A DNA stretch of 64,000 bases from positions 1 to 64,000 of the forward strand of contig WNDS01000004.1 of the NCBI GenBank assembly GCA_009912235.1, given 5' to 3'. This DNA is from Stenotrophomonas maltophilia (GTDB lineage: Bacteria > Pseudomonadota > Gammaproteobacteria > Xanthomonadales > Xanthomonadaceae). The position numbers were made by a program, and so were the translations under genes. This document shows, piece after piece, positions 8,739 to 17,685 of this stretch (position 1 is its first letter; each line of letters starts with the position of its first letter). A model generated the notes under the pieces. That model was not told the DNA's origin and did no database searches. It was given only the letters and a program-made list of their open reading frames with translations.

Positions 8739-9521
8739 TCAGCTGAACAGTTCCAGCAGGTCGAGCTGGCCGTCGCTGAAGAAATCCAGGCAGACCACCG
8801 CCACCAGCAGCATGCCGGTGGTGCTGGCACCGTGGGTGATGAAGATCGAATGGGCCAGCGCACGCGCCGAGCGGCCCAGCTTCATGCAGACCCGCGCCAG
8901 GCGCTGCAGGCGGCCGCTGACCGCATGCACATGCTCGCGCACCGGTGCCTGCACCGCACCGATCGCCTCGGCCATCATCGCCTGCAGGTGCTCGGGCCGG
9001 TCGGCGTAGTACTTGGCCACGCCGTAGCCGAACATCAGCCAGTCACGCGCCTGTGCCTCGGCCAGATCCATCACTTCCAGAGGGTCTTCCTCGAAATCGA
9101 TGAAGCCCACGTTCTGGCCATCCCAGGTCAGGTTGCGCGGCAAGGGCTGGCCGAAATAGGCGCCCCGGTTGTGCGCTTCGGCCAGCGCGCGCATGGCAGC
9201 GGCCACCAGCCGGTCGCGGCCGGCTTCGTCGGCCTGGCGCAGGCAGGTATTGAACGAGCTGCCGTTGTCGCCGATCACCAGCGCGGCATGGCCGCTGCCG
9301 ATCACCTCGGGCACGTTGACGCCCTGCGCATGCAGTTCGCGCAGGCGGCGTTCTTCGGTCTTGCAGGCAGCATCGCCGCCCGGGTGCGGTGGCGGACGCA
9401 GCGCATCCAGCTGGAAACGGTGCGCAACGAAATTGAGCAGGCCCAGGGCCAGTGCACGGCCTCCTTGGCCGTACTGCTTCAACCAGGCTCGCTGCCCTTC
9501 AATGACGATGGGCTCAACCAT
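8739..9521 (-). CDS. Kinase-fold (BUD32/RIO-like) protein, substrate unknown
   Basis: A 260-residue protein resembling small kinase-fold proteins of xanthomonads. The N-terminal lobe has an AWLKQYG strand with a candidate ATP-binding Lys. The catalytic-loop-like segment RGAYFGQPLPRNLTWDG is followed by NVGFIDFEED, in which DFE stands in the place of the metal-binding DFG. A hydrophobic stretch near the C terminus (GMLLVAVVCLDFF) suggests membrane association. The start at 9521 has GGAGG five nt upstream. It is read in the same direction as fabH and may be co-transcribed through the hairpin at 9539-9565. The substrate cannot be deduced; a lipid or sugar kinase is as possible as a protein kinase. 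Confidence 0.7.
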   Translation of the reverse strand: MVEPIVIEGQRAWLKQYGQGGRALALGLLNFVAHRFQLDALRPPPHPGGDAACKTEERRLRELHAQGVNVPEVIGSGHAALVIGDNGSSFNTCLRQADEAGRDRLVAAAMRALAEAHNRGAYFGQPLPRNLTWDGQNVGFIDFEEDPLEVMDLAEAQARDWLMFGYGVAKYYADRPEHLQAMMAEAIGAVQAPVREHVHAVSGRLQRLARVCMKLGRSARALAHSIFITHGASTTGMLLVAVVCLDFFSDGQLDLLELFS

Positions 9522-9538
9522 GGGGGTCCTCCATAACG

Positions 9539-9565
9539 CGTTACGGCCCCAGTGGGGCCGTAACG
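9539..9565 (-). terminator. Perfect 12-bp hairpin between fabH and the kinase-like gene
   Basis: CGTTACGGCCCC and GGGGCCGTAACG flank a 3-nt loop. There is no following T-run on the minus strand, so it is either a weak terminator or attenuator after fabH or a mRNA-stability element. Confidence 0.5.
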
Positions 9566-9593
9566 ACAGATTCACGTTGTCGTAACTGCGTTA

Positions 9594-10571
9594 TCAATAG
9601 CGCAGCAGAGCAGAACCCCACGTGAAGCCGCCACCGAAGGCTTCCAGCAGCAGCAGCTGGCCGCGCTCGACCTTGCCCGAACGTACCGCAGCGTCCAGCG
9701 CCAGCGGCACCGAGGCCGAAGACGTGTTGCCGTGCTTGTCCACGGTCACCACCACCTGGTCCATGGACATGTCCAGGCGCTTGGCGGTGGCTTCGATGAT
9801 GCGCAGATTGGCCTGGTGCGGAATCAGCCAGTCCAGGTCGGTCTTGTCCAGGCCGTTGGCGCGCAGGGTTTCATCCACGACCGAGTCCAGCGCCTTGACG
9901 GCGTACTTGAACACGTCGTTGCCCTTCATCAGGATCGCGCCGCGGTTGTTGTCGCCCTCGCCGAAACCGGCCGAGACGCCCACCGGGTTCCACAGCAGTT
10001 CCTTCTTGCTGCCATCGGCATGCAGGTGGGTGCTGAGGATGCCGGTGTCTTCGTCGGCCATGAGCACGACGGCGCCGGCGCCGTCACCGAACAGCACGCA
10101 GGTGGTGCGGTCGTTCCAGTCGACGATGCGGGTCAGGGTTTCCGCACCGATGACCAGGACATGCCTGCAATCGCCGGAACGGATGAATTTGTCGGCCACG
10201 CTCAGCGCGTACACGAAGCCCGAACAGGCCGCGTTGACGTCGAAGGCGGGGCAGCCGTTCGCACCGAGCTTGGCCTGGATCAGGCACGCGGTGGACGGGA
10301 AAATTAGATCAGGAGTGGTCGTGCCGACCACGATCATGTCGAGCTGGCTGGCGTCGATGCCGGCCGCTTCAAGCGCGCGCAGGGCGGCCTGGTAACCAAG
10401 GTCGCTGGTGGTTTCGCCATCGGCAGCGATGTGCCGTTCGCGGATACCCGTTCGCGACTGGATCCACTCGTCCGAGGTCTCGACCATGCGCTCCAGGTCG
10501 GCGTTGGTCAGGACTTTTTCCGGCAAATAGCTGCCGGTGCCCGCGATCCTCGAGTAGATCCGCTTGCTCAT
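9594..10571 (-). CDS. fabH: 3-oxoacyl-[ACP] synthase III
   Basis: A 325-residue enzyme that starts fatty-acid synthesis by condensing acetyl-CoA with malonyl-ACP. The Cys-His-Asn triad is visible: Cys in NAACSGFV near residue 116, His in PHQANLRI and Asn in HGNTSSAS. There are two adjacent ATGs; the second (10571) is chosen because it gives better spacing from AGGAAAC and the usual N terminus [10 protein letters not shown]. It follows yceD-rpmF in the same direction, as in E. coli. Confidence 0.95.
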   Translation of the reverse strand: MSKRIYSRIAGTGSYLPEKVLTNADLERMVETSDEWIQSRTGIRERHIAADGETTSDLGYQAALRALEAAGIDASQLDMIVVGTTTPDLIFPSTACLIQAKLGANGCPAFDVNAACSGFVYALSVADKFIRSGDCRHVLVIGAETLTRIVDWNDRTTCVLFGDGAGAVVLMADEDTGILSTHLHADGSKKELLWNPVGVSAGFGEGDNNRGAILMKGNDVFKYAVKALDSVVDETLRANGLDKTDLDWLIPHQANLRIIEATAKRLDMSMDQVVVTVDKHGNTSSASVPLALDAAVRSGKVERGQLLLLEAFGGGFTWGSALLRY

Positions 10572-10662
10572 CATGTTTCCTGTTGCGCGGGCCGCCGATC
10601 ACCGGCACGCCCGGGAAAGAAGGCAAAGGCCACTGCCCGGGGGCAGCGGCCTTCCCGGCACA

Positions 10663-10857
10663 TCAATCTTCTTCGACGGCCGAGGTCTTGGTCTGGATGA
10701 CCTTCTTGCCACGGTAGAAACCGTCGGCAGTGATGTGGTGACGCAGGTGCACTTCGCCGGTGGTCGGGTCGGTGGACAGCTGCTTGGCGCTCAGGGCGTC
10801 ATGCGAACGGCGCTGGCCGCGGCGGGACGGGGTGACACGGGATTTCTGCACAGCCAT
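10663..10857 (-). CDS. rpmF: 50S ribosomal protein L32
   Basis: A 64-residue basic ribosomal protein beginning [14 protein letters not shown], the invariant L32 N terminus. The protein binds 23S rRNA in the large subunit. It lies in the conserved yceD-rpmF-fabH order. The start at 10857 gives the exact family length; a longer upstream reading is not homologous. The zinc-ribbon cysteines found in some L32 proteins are absent. Confidence 0.97.
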   Translation of the reverse strand: MAVQKSRVTPSRRGQRRSHDALSAKQLSTDPTTGEVHLRHHITADGFYRGKKVIQTKTSAVEED

Positions 10858-10964
10858 GGGATTGCTCCAAACTCGGTTCGATTTGCTTCGTCGTTTCGTC
10901 GCACAGGACGCCAGCGCCCAGCACACTTTTCGCTTTCGCCGCAGCCGCCGACGACAACCGGCTG

Positions 10965-11477
10965 CTATTGTTTCTGCTTCAACGCCGCCAACGCCGCGAA
11001 CGGGTTGGCCTTGTCAGATTCTTCCTGCGTCGGTGCCCAGTCGCGCTCGACCGGCTCACCGTCCGGCGACAGCGGCACCACGGGCACCGCCAGCACCAGC
11101 TCGTCCTCGACCAGCTCCAGCGGCGCCAGCTGCCCATCTTCAGGCACCAGCAGCGCCTCGTAATCCTCCGGCAGGGACGATTCCTCGTCCTCGTCGCGGA
11201 TCAGGCCAAGCCGCTGCACCATTTTCACCGGCAACAGGAAACGCTGCATGCTGCGCTGACAGATCAGCGGCAGCGCGGTATCGATGGTCAGTTCCACATA
11301 GGATACCCGCAGGATCTCGTCGCGGCCGAATTCGAGCGAAAAGACGCACTCGCCTTCGGTATCGGCAACCAACCCCTGCAGGCGGGACATATCTGCCAGA
11401 GCTACCTGGCCGTCGAAGCGCCTTCGCGCTACGACCATCCGCCAAGCATCCAGCATTTCGGGCACGTTCGCGGACAT
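10965..11477 (-). CDS. yceD: DUF177 protein, 23S rRNA accumulation protein YceD
   Basis: A 170-residue acidic DUF177 (YceD) protein. In E. coli the homologue is needed for normal 23S rRNA accumulation. The conserved core includes [13 protein letters not shown] and the C-terminal [10 protein letters not shown]. It is the first gene of yceD-rpmF-fabH. The start at 11477 begins the homologous sequence, but no Shine-Dalgarno precedes it. A strong promoter (TTGACA-17-TAGCAT) has its -10 only 10 nt upstream, which implies an almost leaderless mRNA. Confidence 0.92.
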   Translation of the reverse strand: MSANVPEMLDAWRMVVARRRFDGQVALADMSRLQGLVADTEGECVFSLEFGRDEILRVSYVELTIDTALPLICQRSMQRFLLPVKMVQRLGLIRDEDEESSLPEDYEALLVPEDGQLAPLELVEDELVLAVPVVPLSPDGEPVERDWAPTQEESDKANPFAALAALKQKQ

Positions 11478-11487
11478 AAGCTGCTGA

Positions 11488-11516
11488 ATGCTAAGCACCG
11501 TTGGGCCGTCTGTCAA
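11488..11516 (-). promoter_or_regulatory. Promoter of yceD-rpmF-fabH
   Basis: On the minus strand a consensus TTGACA -35 and a TAGCAT -10 are separated by exactly 17 nt. With a start about 7 nt past the -10, the 5' leader before the yceD ATG would be only a few nucleotides. Confidence 0.8.
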
Positions 11517-11591
11517 ATGCCTGCCATTCCGGGCTTGCCGCAGCGCCCCGTGGCGGGCCAGACTACCCCGCCTTTTCCCCGGTAGTGTCGC

Positions 11592-12164
11592 ATGAATGCG
11601 CTGATCCTTGCCTCCACCTCGCGCTACCGCCAGGCGCTGCTGCAGCGCCTGGGGCTGGCCTTCGACTGCGCACGCCCGAAGGTGGACGAGACCCCGCGCC
11701 CCGGCGAAGCGCCACTGGCGCTGGCCCAGCGCTTGGCCGCGGCCAAGGCTGCCGAGGTGGCCGCCCGCCACCCCGGGGCCTGGGTGATCGGCTCGGACCA
11801 GGTGGCCGACCTGGACGGCCAGCCGCTGGGCGAGCCGGGCACCGTGGAAGGCGCGCACGCGCAGCTGGCGGCCATGTCCGGCCGTACCGTGCGCTTCCAT
11901 ACCGCCATCAGTCTCACCCGCGATGGAGACAGTCGGACTGTCTGCGACCTGACCGAGGTGCGCTTCCGCGCGCTCGCCAGCGATGAGATCGCCCGCTACG
12001 TAGCCGCCGAGCAGCCGCTGGACTGCGCTGGCAGCTTCAAGTGCGAGGGGCTGGGCATCAGCCTGTTCGAGGCCATCGACAACCGCGACCCGACCGCGCT
12101 GGTGGGTCTGCCGCTGATCGCACTGTGCGGCCTGCTGCGCCAGGCCGGCTACGCCGTGCCCTGA
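11592..12164 (+). CDS. maf: Maf-family nucleotide pyrophosphatase (YceF-like)
   Basis: A 190-residue Maf protein. Family members hydrolyse non-canonical or methylated nucleoside triphosphates; the YceF group prefers m7GTP. The signature N terminus LILASTSRYRQALL binds the nucleotide phosphates; VIGSDQVADLDG carries the catalytic acidic residues; SFKCEGLGISLFEAIDNRDP is the conserved C-terminal segment. It is divergent from yceD, and yceF is next to yceD-rpmF in E. coli, which favours the m7GTP subgroup. Confidence 0.88.
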   Translation: MNALILASTSRYRQALLQRLGLAFDCARPKVDETPRPGEAPLALAQRLAAAKAAEVAARHPGAWVIGSDQVADLDGQPLGEPGTVEGAHAQLAAMSGRTVRFHTAISLTRDGDSRTVCDLTEVRFRALASDEIARYVAAEQPLDCAGSFKCEGLGISLFEAIDNRDPTALVGLPLIALCGLLRQAGYAVP

Positions 12165-12177
12165 GCCACGCCCGCGC

Positions 12178-14013
12178 TCAGCGCACCTCGAACGGCTGCT
12201 CCTGCCAGTCCTCGATGCTGCCGTCGTGGCCATGCAGGCGCAGGCCGAGCCAGTACCTGCCCGGCGCAAGCCGGCTGGTGTCCACCTGGCCGTCGAACCC
12301 GACATTGGGCAGCTGCGGATCACTGGCGGTGGGCCAGACGCCGCGCACATCCGAATCGCGGCCGTAAGTGGCATCGCCCACCAGCGTGCCATCCAGCAGC
12401 AGTTCCACCCGCGCGATGCCCACGCCTTCCTTGAACGCCCAGCCGCGCACCGTCAGCGCGCCGGACACCGTCTGGCCATTGGCCGGCGATTCCAGGTAGG
12501 CCAGCACCGGGCTGACGCACGCCCCCTGCGCGCGATGCGCCGGCAGCCGGAACAGCAGGAAGCGCTGGAAGCCGTGGTCGTTGCTGACCACGCGCGGCGG
12601 CGGCAGCGGCCCCACCTGCTCGCAGATGGCCTGGTAGCGCGGCAGCAGATCGCGGAAGCGCTGGTCGCTGGGCGACAGCACCAGCAGCATCGGCGCATCG
12701 CGCTGGCCGTCGTGCAGCAGGTTCCACAGCCCCAGCTGCGCACTGCGCCCGTGCTTGTCGTTGAGCGGGTGCGGCAGCACCGCGATATTGCCATTTCCCA
12801 GCTGGAAGCCCAGTTCCGCCCCAACCTTGAAGTTGCCGGCCAGCAGGCGCGTGCCCGGTGGCATCTGCCGCAGTTCGTCGCACACCGCGGCGGCCAGCGG
12901 CTGCCAGCCGGCGAAATTGCGCGGGTAGTACTTGTTGCCGGCCAGCTGTTCGCGCAGCGCCGGCGTGGACGCCATCAGGTAGTAACCGAACGCCAGCACC
13001 AGACCCAGGCCCGCCATCCACCATGCCGTGCGCCGCAACCAGCGCGGCCAGCCGTTGAGGATGACCGGCACCGCGACCAGCAGCGCCAGATAGCCCGGCA
13101 GCGGCCAGTGAAAGCTGATGCGCTCGACGTCGGTGAAGAAACCCAGCAGGAAGATCAGCAGCGTGGACACGCCGCCGACCAGACCGAAGTAGCGCCACTG
13201 CGCGCGGGCACCGCCGCCGCTGCGGGTGCCGGCCAGCGCCACCTTCCACATGGCGATGCACAGCAACGGCGTGACCAGCATCGGCTGGATCACCAGGAAC
13301 CACAGCCCACGCCATTCGAATGCCCACGGGTGGCGCTCGACCACCTGGAACTTCAAACCGGCATCGTGGTTGTCCGCATTCCAGGCCAGCAGCGGCAGCC
13401 AGGCCAGCGCCCCCGCCGCCAGCGCCACCCACACGCGCGGATCAGCCAGCATGCGCCGGCCCTGCGGCAACACCAGCAACGCGATGAACCCCACGCCGAT
13501 GACGCCGATGAATCGATAGTGGCTGAGTGCACCGATCATCAGGCCCAGGGCCAGCTTCATCGCCGAGGCGGCATCGACGGTGCGCAGCAGGCGTGCACCG
13601 GCGTCCAGGCACAGCACCGCGGCCAGCGCCATCGGCACATCCGGCACCGCCAGCAGGCCCAGGGTGGCCGACAACGGCATCAGCAGCGTCAGGCTGCCCG
13701 CCTGCCAGCCGGCCACGTTGCCGAACCAGCGCGCGGCCACGCGCATCACCAGCAGCGGCAGCAGCGCGCCGATGGCCAGGAACGGCAGCCGCAGCGCCAG
13801 CACGTGGTGCCCGCCCATTTCCACGCCCCAGCGTGCCAGCCACGCGGTCAGGCCCGGCAGGTCGGAATACGCCGCTGCCAGATGCTGGCCTTCCTGCCAA
13901 TAGAACGCTTCGTCCACGAACAACGGAAGACGTGCGGCCGTGATCAGCTTCAGCGCTGTGACCGCCGTCCACAACCAGAGAAATATCGTCCGTGCGCGTT
14001 GTTCGCCCTGCAT
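12178..14013 (-). CDS. Membrane glycosyltransferase (ArnT/PMT-like) with a C-terminal beta-sandwich
   Basis: A 611-residue integral membrane protein of the GT39/GT83 type, which uses polyprenyl-phosphate sugars. The first external loop has VDEAFYWQEGQHLAAAYSDL with the acidic residue typical of the catalytic site. About a dozen hydrophobic segments follow to about residue 410. The C-terminal 100 residues look like an Ig-like domain (ANGQTVSGALTVRGWAF, VELLLDGTLVG, RYWLGLRLHGHDG) outside the membrane part. The start at 14013 begins the first good sequence (QGEQRARTIFLWLW); the longer upstream reading is antisense to moxR. It is divergent from moxR, with 43 bp between the starts. The acceptor is unknown. 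Confidence 0.82.
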   Translation of the reverse strand: MQGEQRARTIFLWLWTAVTALKLITAARLPLFVDEAFYWQEGQHLAAAYSDLPGLTAWLARWGVEMGGHHVLALRLPFLAIGALLPLLVMRVAARWFGNVAGWQAGSLTLLMPLSATLGLLAVPDVPMALAAVLCLDAGARLLRTVDAASAMKLALGLMIGALSHYRFIGVIGVGFIALLVLPQGRRMLADPRVWVALAAGALAWLPLLAWNADNHDAGLKFQVVERHPWAFEWRGLWFLVIQPMLVTPLLCIAMWKVALAGTRSGGGARAQWRYFGLVGGVSTLLIFLLGFFTDVERISFHWPLPGYLALLVAVPVILNGWPRWLRRTAWWMAGLGLVLAFGYYLMASTPALREQLAGNKYYPRNFAGWQPLAAAVCDELRQMPPGTRLLAGNFKVGAELGFQLGNGNIAVLPHPLNDKHGRSAQLGLWNLLHDGQRDAPMLLVLSPSDQRFRDLLPRYQAICEQVGPLPPPRVVSNDHGFQRFLLFRLPAHRAQGACVSPVLAYLESPANGQTVSGALTVRGWAFKEGVGIARVELLLDGTLVGDATYGRDSDVRGVWPTASDPQLPNVGFDGQVDTSRLAPGRYWLGLRLHGHDGSIEDWQEQPFEVR

Positions 14014-14027
14014 CGCCTGTCTATAGA
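13999..14027 (+). promoter_or_regulatory. Promoter of the moxR operon
   Basis: TTGTTC and TATAGA separated by 17 nt. The predicted start is about 23 nt before the moxR ATG. The element overlaps the first codons of the divergent glycosyltransferase gene. Confidence 0.65.
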
Positions 14028-14056
14028 ATCGAGTGGTTACCCGCCTTGAGACGATC

Positions 14057-15010
14057 ATGACAGCTTCGTCCCCCATGCCCCGCATGCTAACCGATGAACT
14101 GCGACAGTCCCTTCGCGCCGCCCAGGACCAGGTCAATGGCCTGGTATTGGGCAAGGCGCATGAAGTCCGGTTGGCCTTCGTGGCGCTGCTGTCCGGCGGC
14201 CACCTGCTCATCGAAGACCTGCCCGGGCTGGGCAAGACCACGCTGGCCCACGCACTGGCCAGCAGCCTGGGGCTGGGCTTCCAGCGCGTGCAGTTCACTT
14301 CCGACCTGCTGCCGGCCGACGTGCTGGGCGTATCGGTCTACGAGGCCGGCAGCCGCCAGTTCCAGTTCCACCCCGGCCCGGTGTTCACCCACGTGCTGCT
14401 GGCCGACGAGATCAACCGCGCACCGCCACGCACGCAGAGCGCGCTGCTGGAAGCGATGGCCGAACAGCAGGTGACGCTGGACGGGCAGACCCATGCCCTG
14501 CCCGACCCGTTCTTCGTCATCGCCACGCAGAACCCGGTGGATCTGTCAGGCACCTTCCCGCTGCCCGATTCGCAGCTGGACCGTTTCCTGCTGCGGCTGG
14601 CCATGGGCTACCCCAGTGCACAGGCCGAACGCGAACTGCTGCGCGGCAGCGACCGCCGCGACCTGATCGCGCAGGCCCGGCCGCAGCTGGATGACACCCA
14701 GGTGCGTGCGCTGCGCGCGGCCGTGCTGCAGGTGCATGCCAGCGACGCTCTGGTGGATTACGTGCAGGCACTGCTGACCCGCAGCCGCCAGCACGCCGGC
14801 GTGCGCGTGGGGCTGTCGCCGCGTGCGGGGCTGGCAATGCTGCGTGCCGCACGCGCACACGCGCTGCTGCTGGGCCGTGACCACGTGGTGCCCGAAGACG
14901 TGCAGACCCTGTTCGTGCCGGTGGCCGGGCACCGCCTGGTGGCCGAGGCGGAAGCATCCAGCGGGCCGGCGCGGGCGCGCGCCATCCTGCAGACCGTCGC
15001 GGTCGACTGA
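14057..15010 (+). CDS. MoxR-family AAA+ ATPase
   Basis: A 317-residue MoxR ATPase, a chaperone-like AAA+ family that acts with a partner operon of DUF58 and VWA or transglutaminase proteins. Walker A is IEDLPGLGKTTLA near residue 58, Walker B is LLADEINRAPPRTQ, and the sensor-1 stretch is VIATQNPVD. The C-terminal lid includes LSPRAGLAMLRAA. The start at 14057 gives the usual length. The next gene (DUF58) begins 2 nt after its stop, and a transglutaminase gene follows, so it heads an operon. Confidence 0.92.
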   Translation: MTASSPMPRMLTDELRQSLRAAQDQVNGLVLGKAHEVRLAFVALLSGGHLLIEDLPGLGKTTLAHALASSLGLGFQRVQFTSDLLPADVLGVSVYEAGSRQFQFHPGPVFTHVLLADEINRAPPRTQSALLEAMAEQQVTLDGQTHALPDPFFVIATQNPVDLSGTFPLPDSQLDRFLLRLAMGYPSAQAERELLRGSDRRDLIAQARPQLDDTQVRALRAAVLQVHASDALVDYVQALLTRSRQHAGVRVGLSPRAGLAMLRAARAHALLLGRDHVVPEDVQTLFVPVAGHRLVAEAEASSGPARARAILQTVAVD

Positions 15011-15012
15011 CG

Positions 15013-15843
15013 ATGGCCTCCGGCTGGCGCCGCCTGCAGCTGCTCGCGCGCCCGCGCCTGCCCGAAGCGCTGCCCACGCGGCTGCACCGGCGGCGCATCT
15101 ACGTGCTGCCCACCCGCTTCAGTGCCTTCATGGCGGCCGTGCTGGTGGCCATGCTGCTGGGCGCGCTGAACTACAACAACAACCCGGCACTGCTGCTGGC
15201 GCTGCTGCTGGCGGCGGCCTCGGTGGCCAGCGCCATCGCCGCGCATCTGCAGCTGCAGCTGGGCGATGCCCGCGCGTGGCTGGATCTGGCGGCGCAGGGC
15301 CGCGGCGAAGCGGAACTGGACATTCCCGCCACGCGCCGTGGCTGGCTGGACCTGGAGTGCATCCGCCTGTCCAGCACCCAGCCGCTGGGGCTGGTGCGTG
15401 CATGGTCGTGGGTGTGACCCGAACAACCGCTGCTGGTCTACCCGCAGGCCGAAACGCAGGCACCGCCACTGCCCGAGCACGGCAGCGACCCGCTGCACAC
15501 GCGCGTCCACCCCAGCGGCGAGGAACTGCACCAGCTGCGCCCGTACCGCAGTGGCGATGCGCCGCGCAGCATCGCCTGGAAGCACTCCGCCCGCCGCGAC
15601 ACATTGCTGGTGCGTGATTACGAGAAGCCGGCCGGCACCGATGTGCTGCTGGACTGGCGTGCACTGGGCACGCTCGGCCGCGAGGCGCGCATCGCCCGGC
15701 TGGCCCGCTGAGTGGATGTGACCGAGCGCGAAGGCCGCCGCTACACCCTGCAGCTGCCCGGGCAGGCGGCCATCGGCCCCGGCCAGGGCGCCGGCCACCA
15801 CCACCTGTGCCTGCGCGCACTGGCACTGCTGCCCCATGACTGA
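15013..15843 (+). pseudogene. DUF58 protein gene interrupted by two in-frame TGA codons
   Basis: The reading frame encodes a 276-residue DUF58 protein if TGA codons at 15415-15417 (codon 135) and 15709-15711 (codon 233) are read through. The N-terminal part has two membrane segments (residues about 33-75). The middle part carries the DUF58 core (GEELHQLRPYRSGDAPRSIAWKHSARRDTLLVRDYE, split here only for reading: LRPYRSGDAPRSIAW, then KHSARRDTLLVRDYE). Both stops fall where Trp is expected (SWV-W-PEQPLLVYP and LAR-W-VDVTE), so each is a one-base TGG to TGA change. The end overlaps the next start by 8 nt, so the operon structure is intact. Either the sequence is wrong at these bases or the gene is dead; the preserved frame argues for the former. 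Confidence 0.85.
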
Positions 15844-17685
15844 GCCGAACACCCTCGACCGCCACGCCCATGCGTGGACGCTGGCCAGCGCCGGGCTGGC
15901 CCTGCTGCCGATGCCGGTGCGCCTGCTGCTGGTGTTGCTGATGCTGGGCGCCATCGTCTGGCAGATGGGCGCCGTGCGGCCCGGCCGTAACACCGGCTGC
16001 GCGCTGCTGGCGGCGATGCTGGCGATCAAATCCAGCGAAATGCGCACGCTGCGCGATGCCCGCAGCCTGCTCGGCTTCGCGCTGTTCGCACCGTTTTCCG
16101 CATTCCTGCTCGACCAGGGCCCACTGACCACCACGCTGGCGCTACTGGCCGGCACCAGCGCGCTGCTGGCCCTGCAGCGGCTGGCCCAGGCCGAAGGCCG
16201 CAGCACCGCCAGCACGCTGCCGCAGCAGCTGCGTGGCATCGGCCGCCTGCTGGCGCTGGGGCTGCCACTGGCACTGGCCGCGTTCTGGCTGTTCCCGCGC
16301 CTGTCCACCCCGCTGTGGGGCCTGCCCGAGCGTTCGGTGGGCAAGCCCGGCCTGAGCGAGAGCATGGACATGGGCCAGTGGCTGGACCTGATGGCCGATG
16401 ACAGCCCTGCCCTGCGGGTGACCTTCTTCGGCCCGGCGCCTGCGCCCGACCAGCGCTACTGGCGCGGCCCGGTACTGACCCACTTCGACGGCCAGCGCTG
16501 GGAGCGCGACCCGGACAGCGAGCGCATGCCCCCACCGCAGGTAAGCCGCAGCGCCACGCGCTGGGATTACCAGATCGATGCCGAGCCGACCGACCGCCGC
16601 CTGCTGGTGGCGCTGGACCTGCCCACCGCCGCGCCGGAAGGCAGCCGGCTGGATGCCGACTACACCCTCAGCAGCGACCGCACGCTAGCCTCGCTCAGCC
16701 GCTGGCGCCTGCAGTCCAGCGCGCCCACGCAGTTCGCACCGGCACTGTCCCTGCTGCAGCGCCGCCAGGCCCTGCAGCTGCCACCCGGCCTGAACCCGCG
16801 CACCGCCGCCCTGGCGCAGCAGTGGCGGCAGCAGGCCGGCGCCGACGATGCGGCCATCGTCAAGCGCGCCATGGACTGGATCCACGCCGAGTTCGCCTAC
16901 ACGCTGGAAACCCCGCCCCGCAGCGCGATGGCGTGGACCAGTTCCTGTTCGAACAGAAGGCCGGGTTCTGCCAGCACTTCAGTTCGGCCTTCGTGGTGCT
17001 GATGCGCAACGCCGGCATTCCCGCACGGGTGGTGACCGGCTTTGCCGGTGGCGTGCGCAATCCGTTCGGCAATTACTGGGTGGTGCGGCAGATGGATGCG
17101 CATGCCTGGGCCGAGGTGTGGCTGCCGCAGCGCGGCTGGACACGCGTGGACCCGACCGCGGCGGTGGCCCCCGAACGCATCTACGACACCCTGGAAGACC
17201 GCGCGGCCGGCACCGCCGGGGCCGCCGGCGAGGCCGGCTGGCTGCCGTTCGGCCAGGCTGTGGACTGGATGCGCCGCGGCTGGAACGACCTGGTGCTGTC
17301 CTTCGATGCCAGCCGCCAGCGCCAGCTGCTCAAGCCGCTGGGCGTGGACGCGCTGCAGCCGGCGCAGCTGGTGGCCGGCTTCGTGGTGCTGACCGCGCTG
17401 GCGCTGCTGTGGATGGCCTGGCCGCTGGCCCGTGGCGAGCGCGACCCGCTGCTGCGCGCCTGGCACCGCCTGGGCCGCCGCTACGCGCCGCTGGGGCTGG
17501 CCCGCGAACCGTCCGAAACCCCACAGGCCTGGGCCCTGCGGGTGCATGCCCAACGGCCAGATCCGGTGCTGGTCTCACTCAGCCAGCGTTTCGTCGCTGC
17601 GCGTTACGCTGGCACTCGCACCGACCTCGCTTCATTATTGGCCGACCTGCACAGGCATCGCCCGTCCACCGGAGCACTTTCATGA
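15836..17685 (+). pseudogene. TgpA-like membrane transglutaminase gene with a 1-nt frameshift
   Basis: Two overlapping frames together encode about 616 residues of a DUF3488/transglutaminase-like (TgpA-type) protein. The first frame (15836 to about 16915) holds five to six membrane segments and the start of the periplasmic domain. The second frame (about 16915-17685) holds the papain-like core: Cys in KAGFCQHFSSAFV, His in MDAHAWAEVWL and Asp in RVDPTAAV, then a last membrane helix. The join is in a C-rich stretch (16909-16925), and restoring one base rejoins the frames exactly. The start overlaps DUF58 by 8 nt and the stop overlaps slp by 4 nt. MoxR, DUF58 and this protein are usually found together and probably form one envelope system. 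Confidence 0.85.

Noticed and set aside
11478..12392. Long N-terminal extension of yceD
   Set aside because: The extension is antisense to maf and has no similarity to DUF177; the family start is at 11477.
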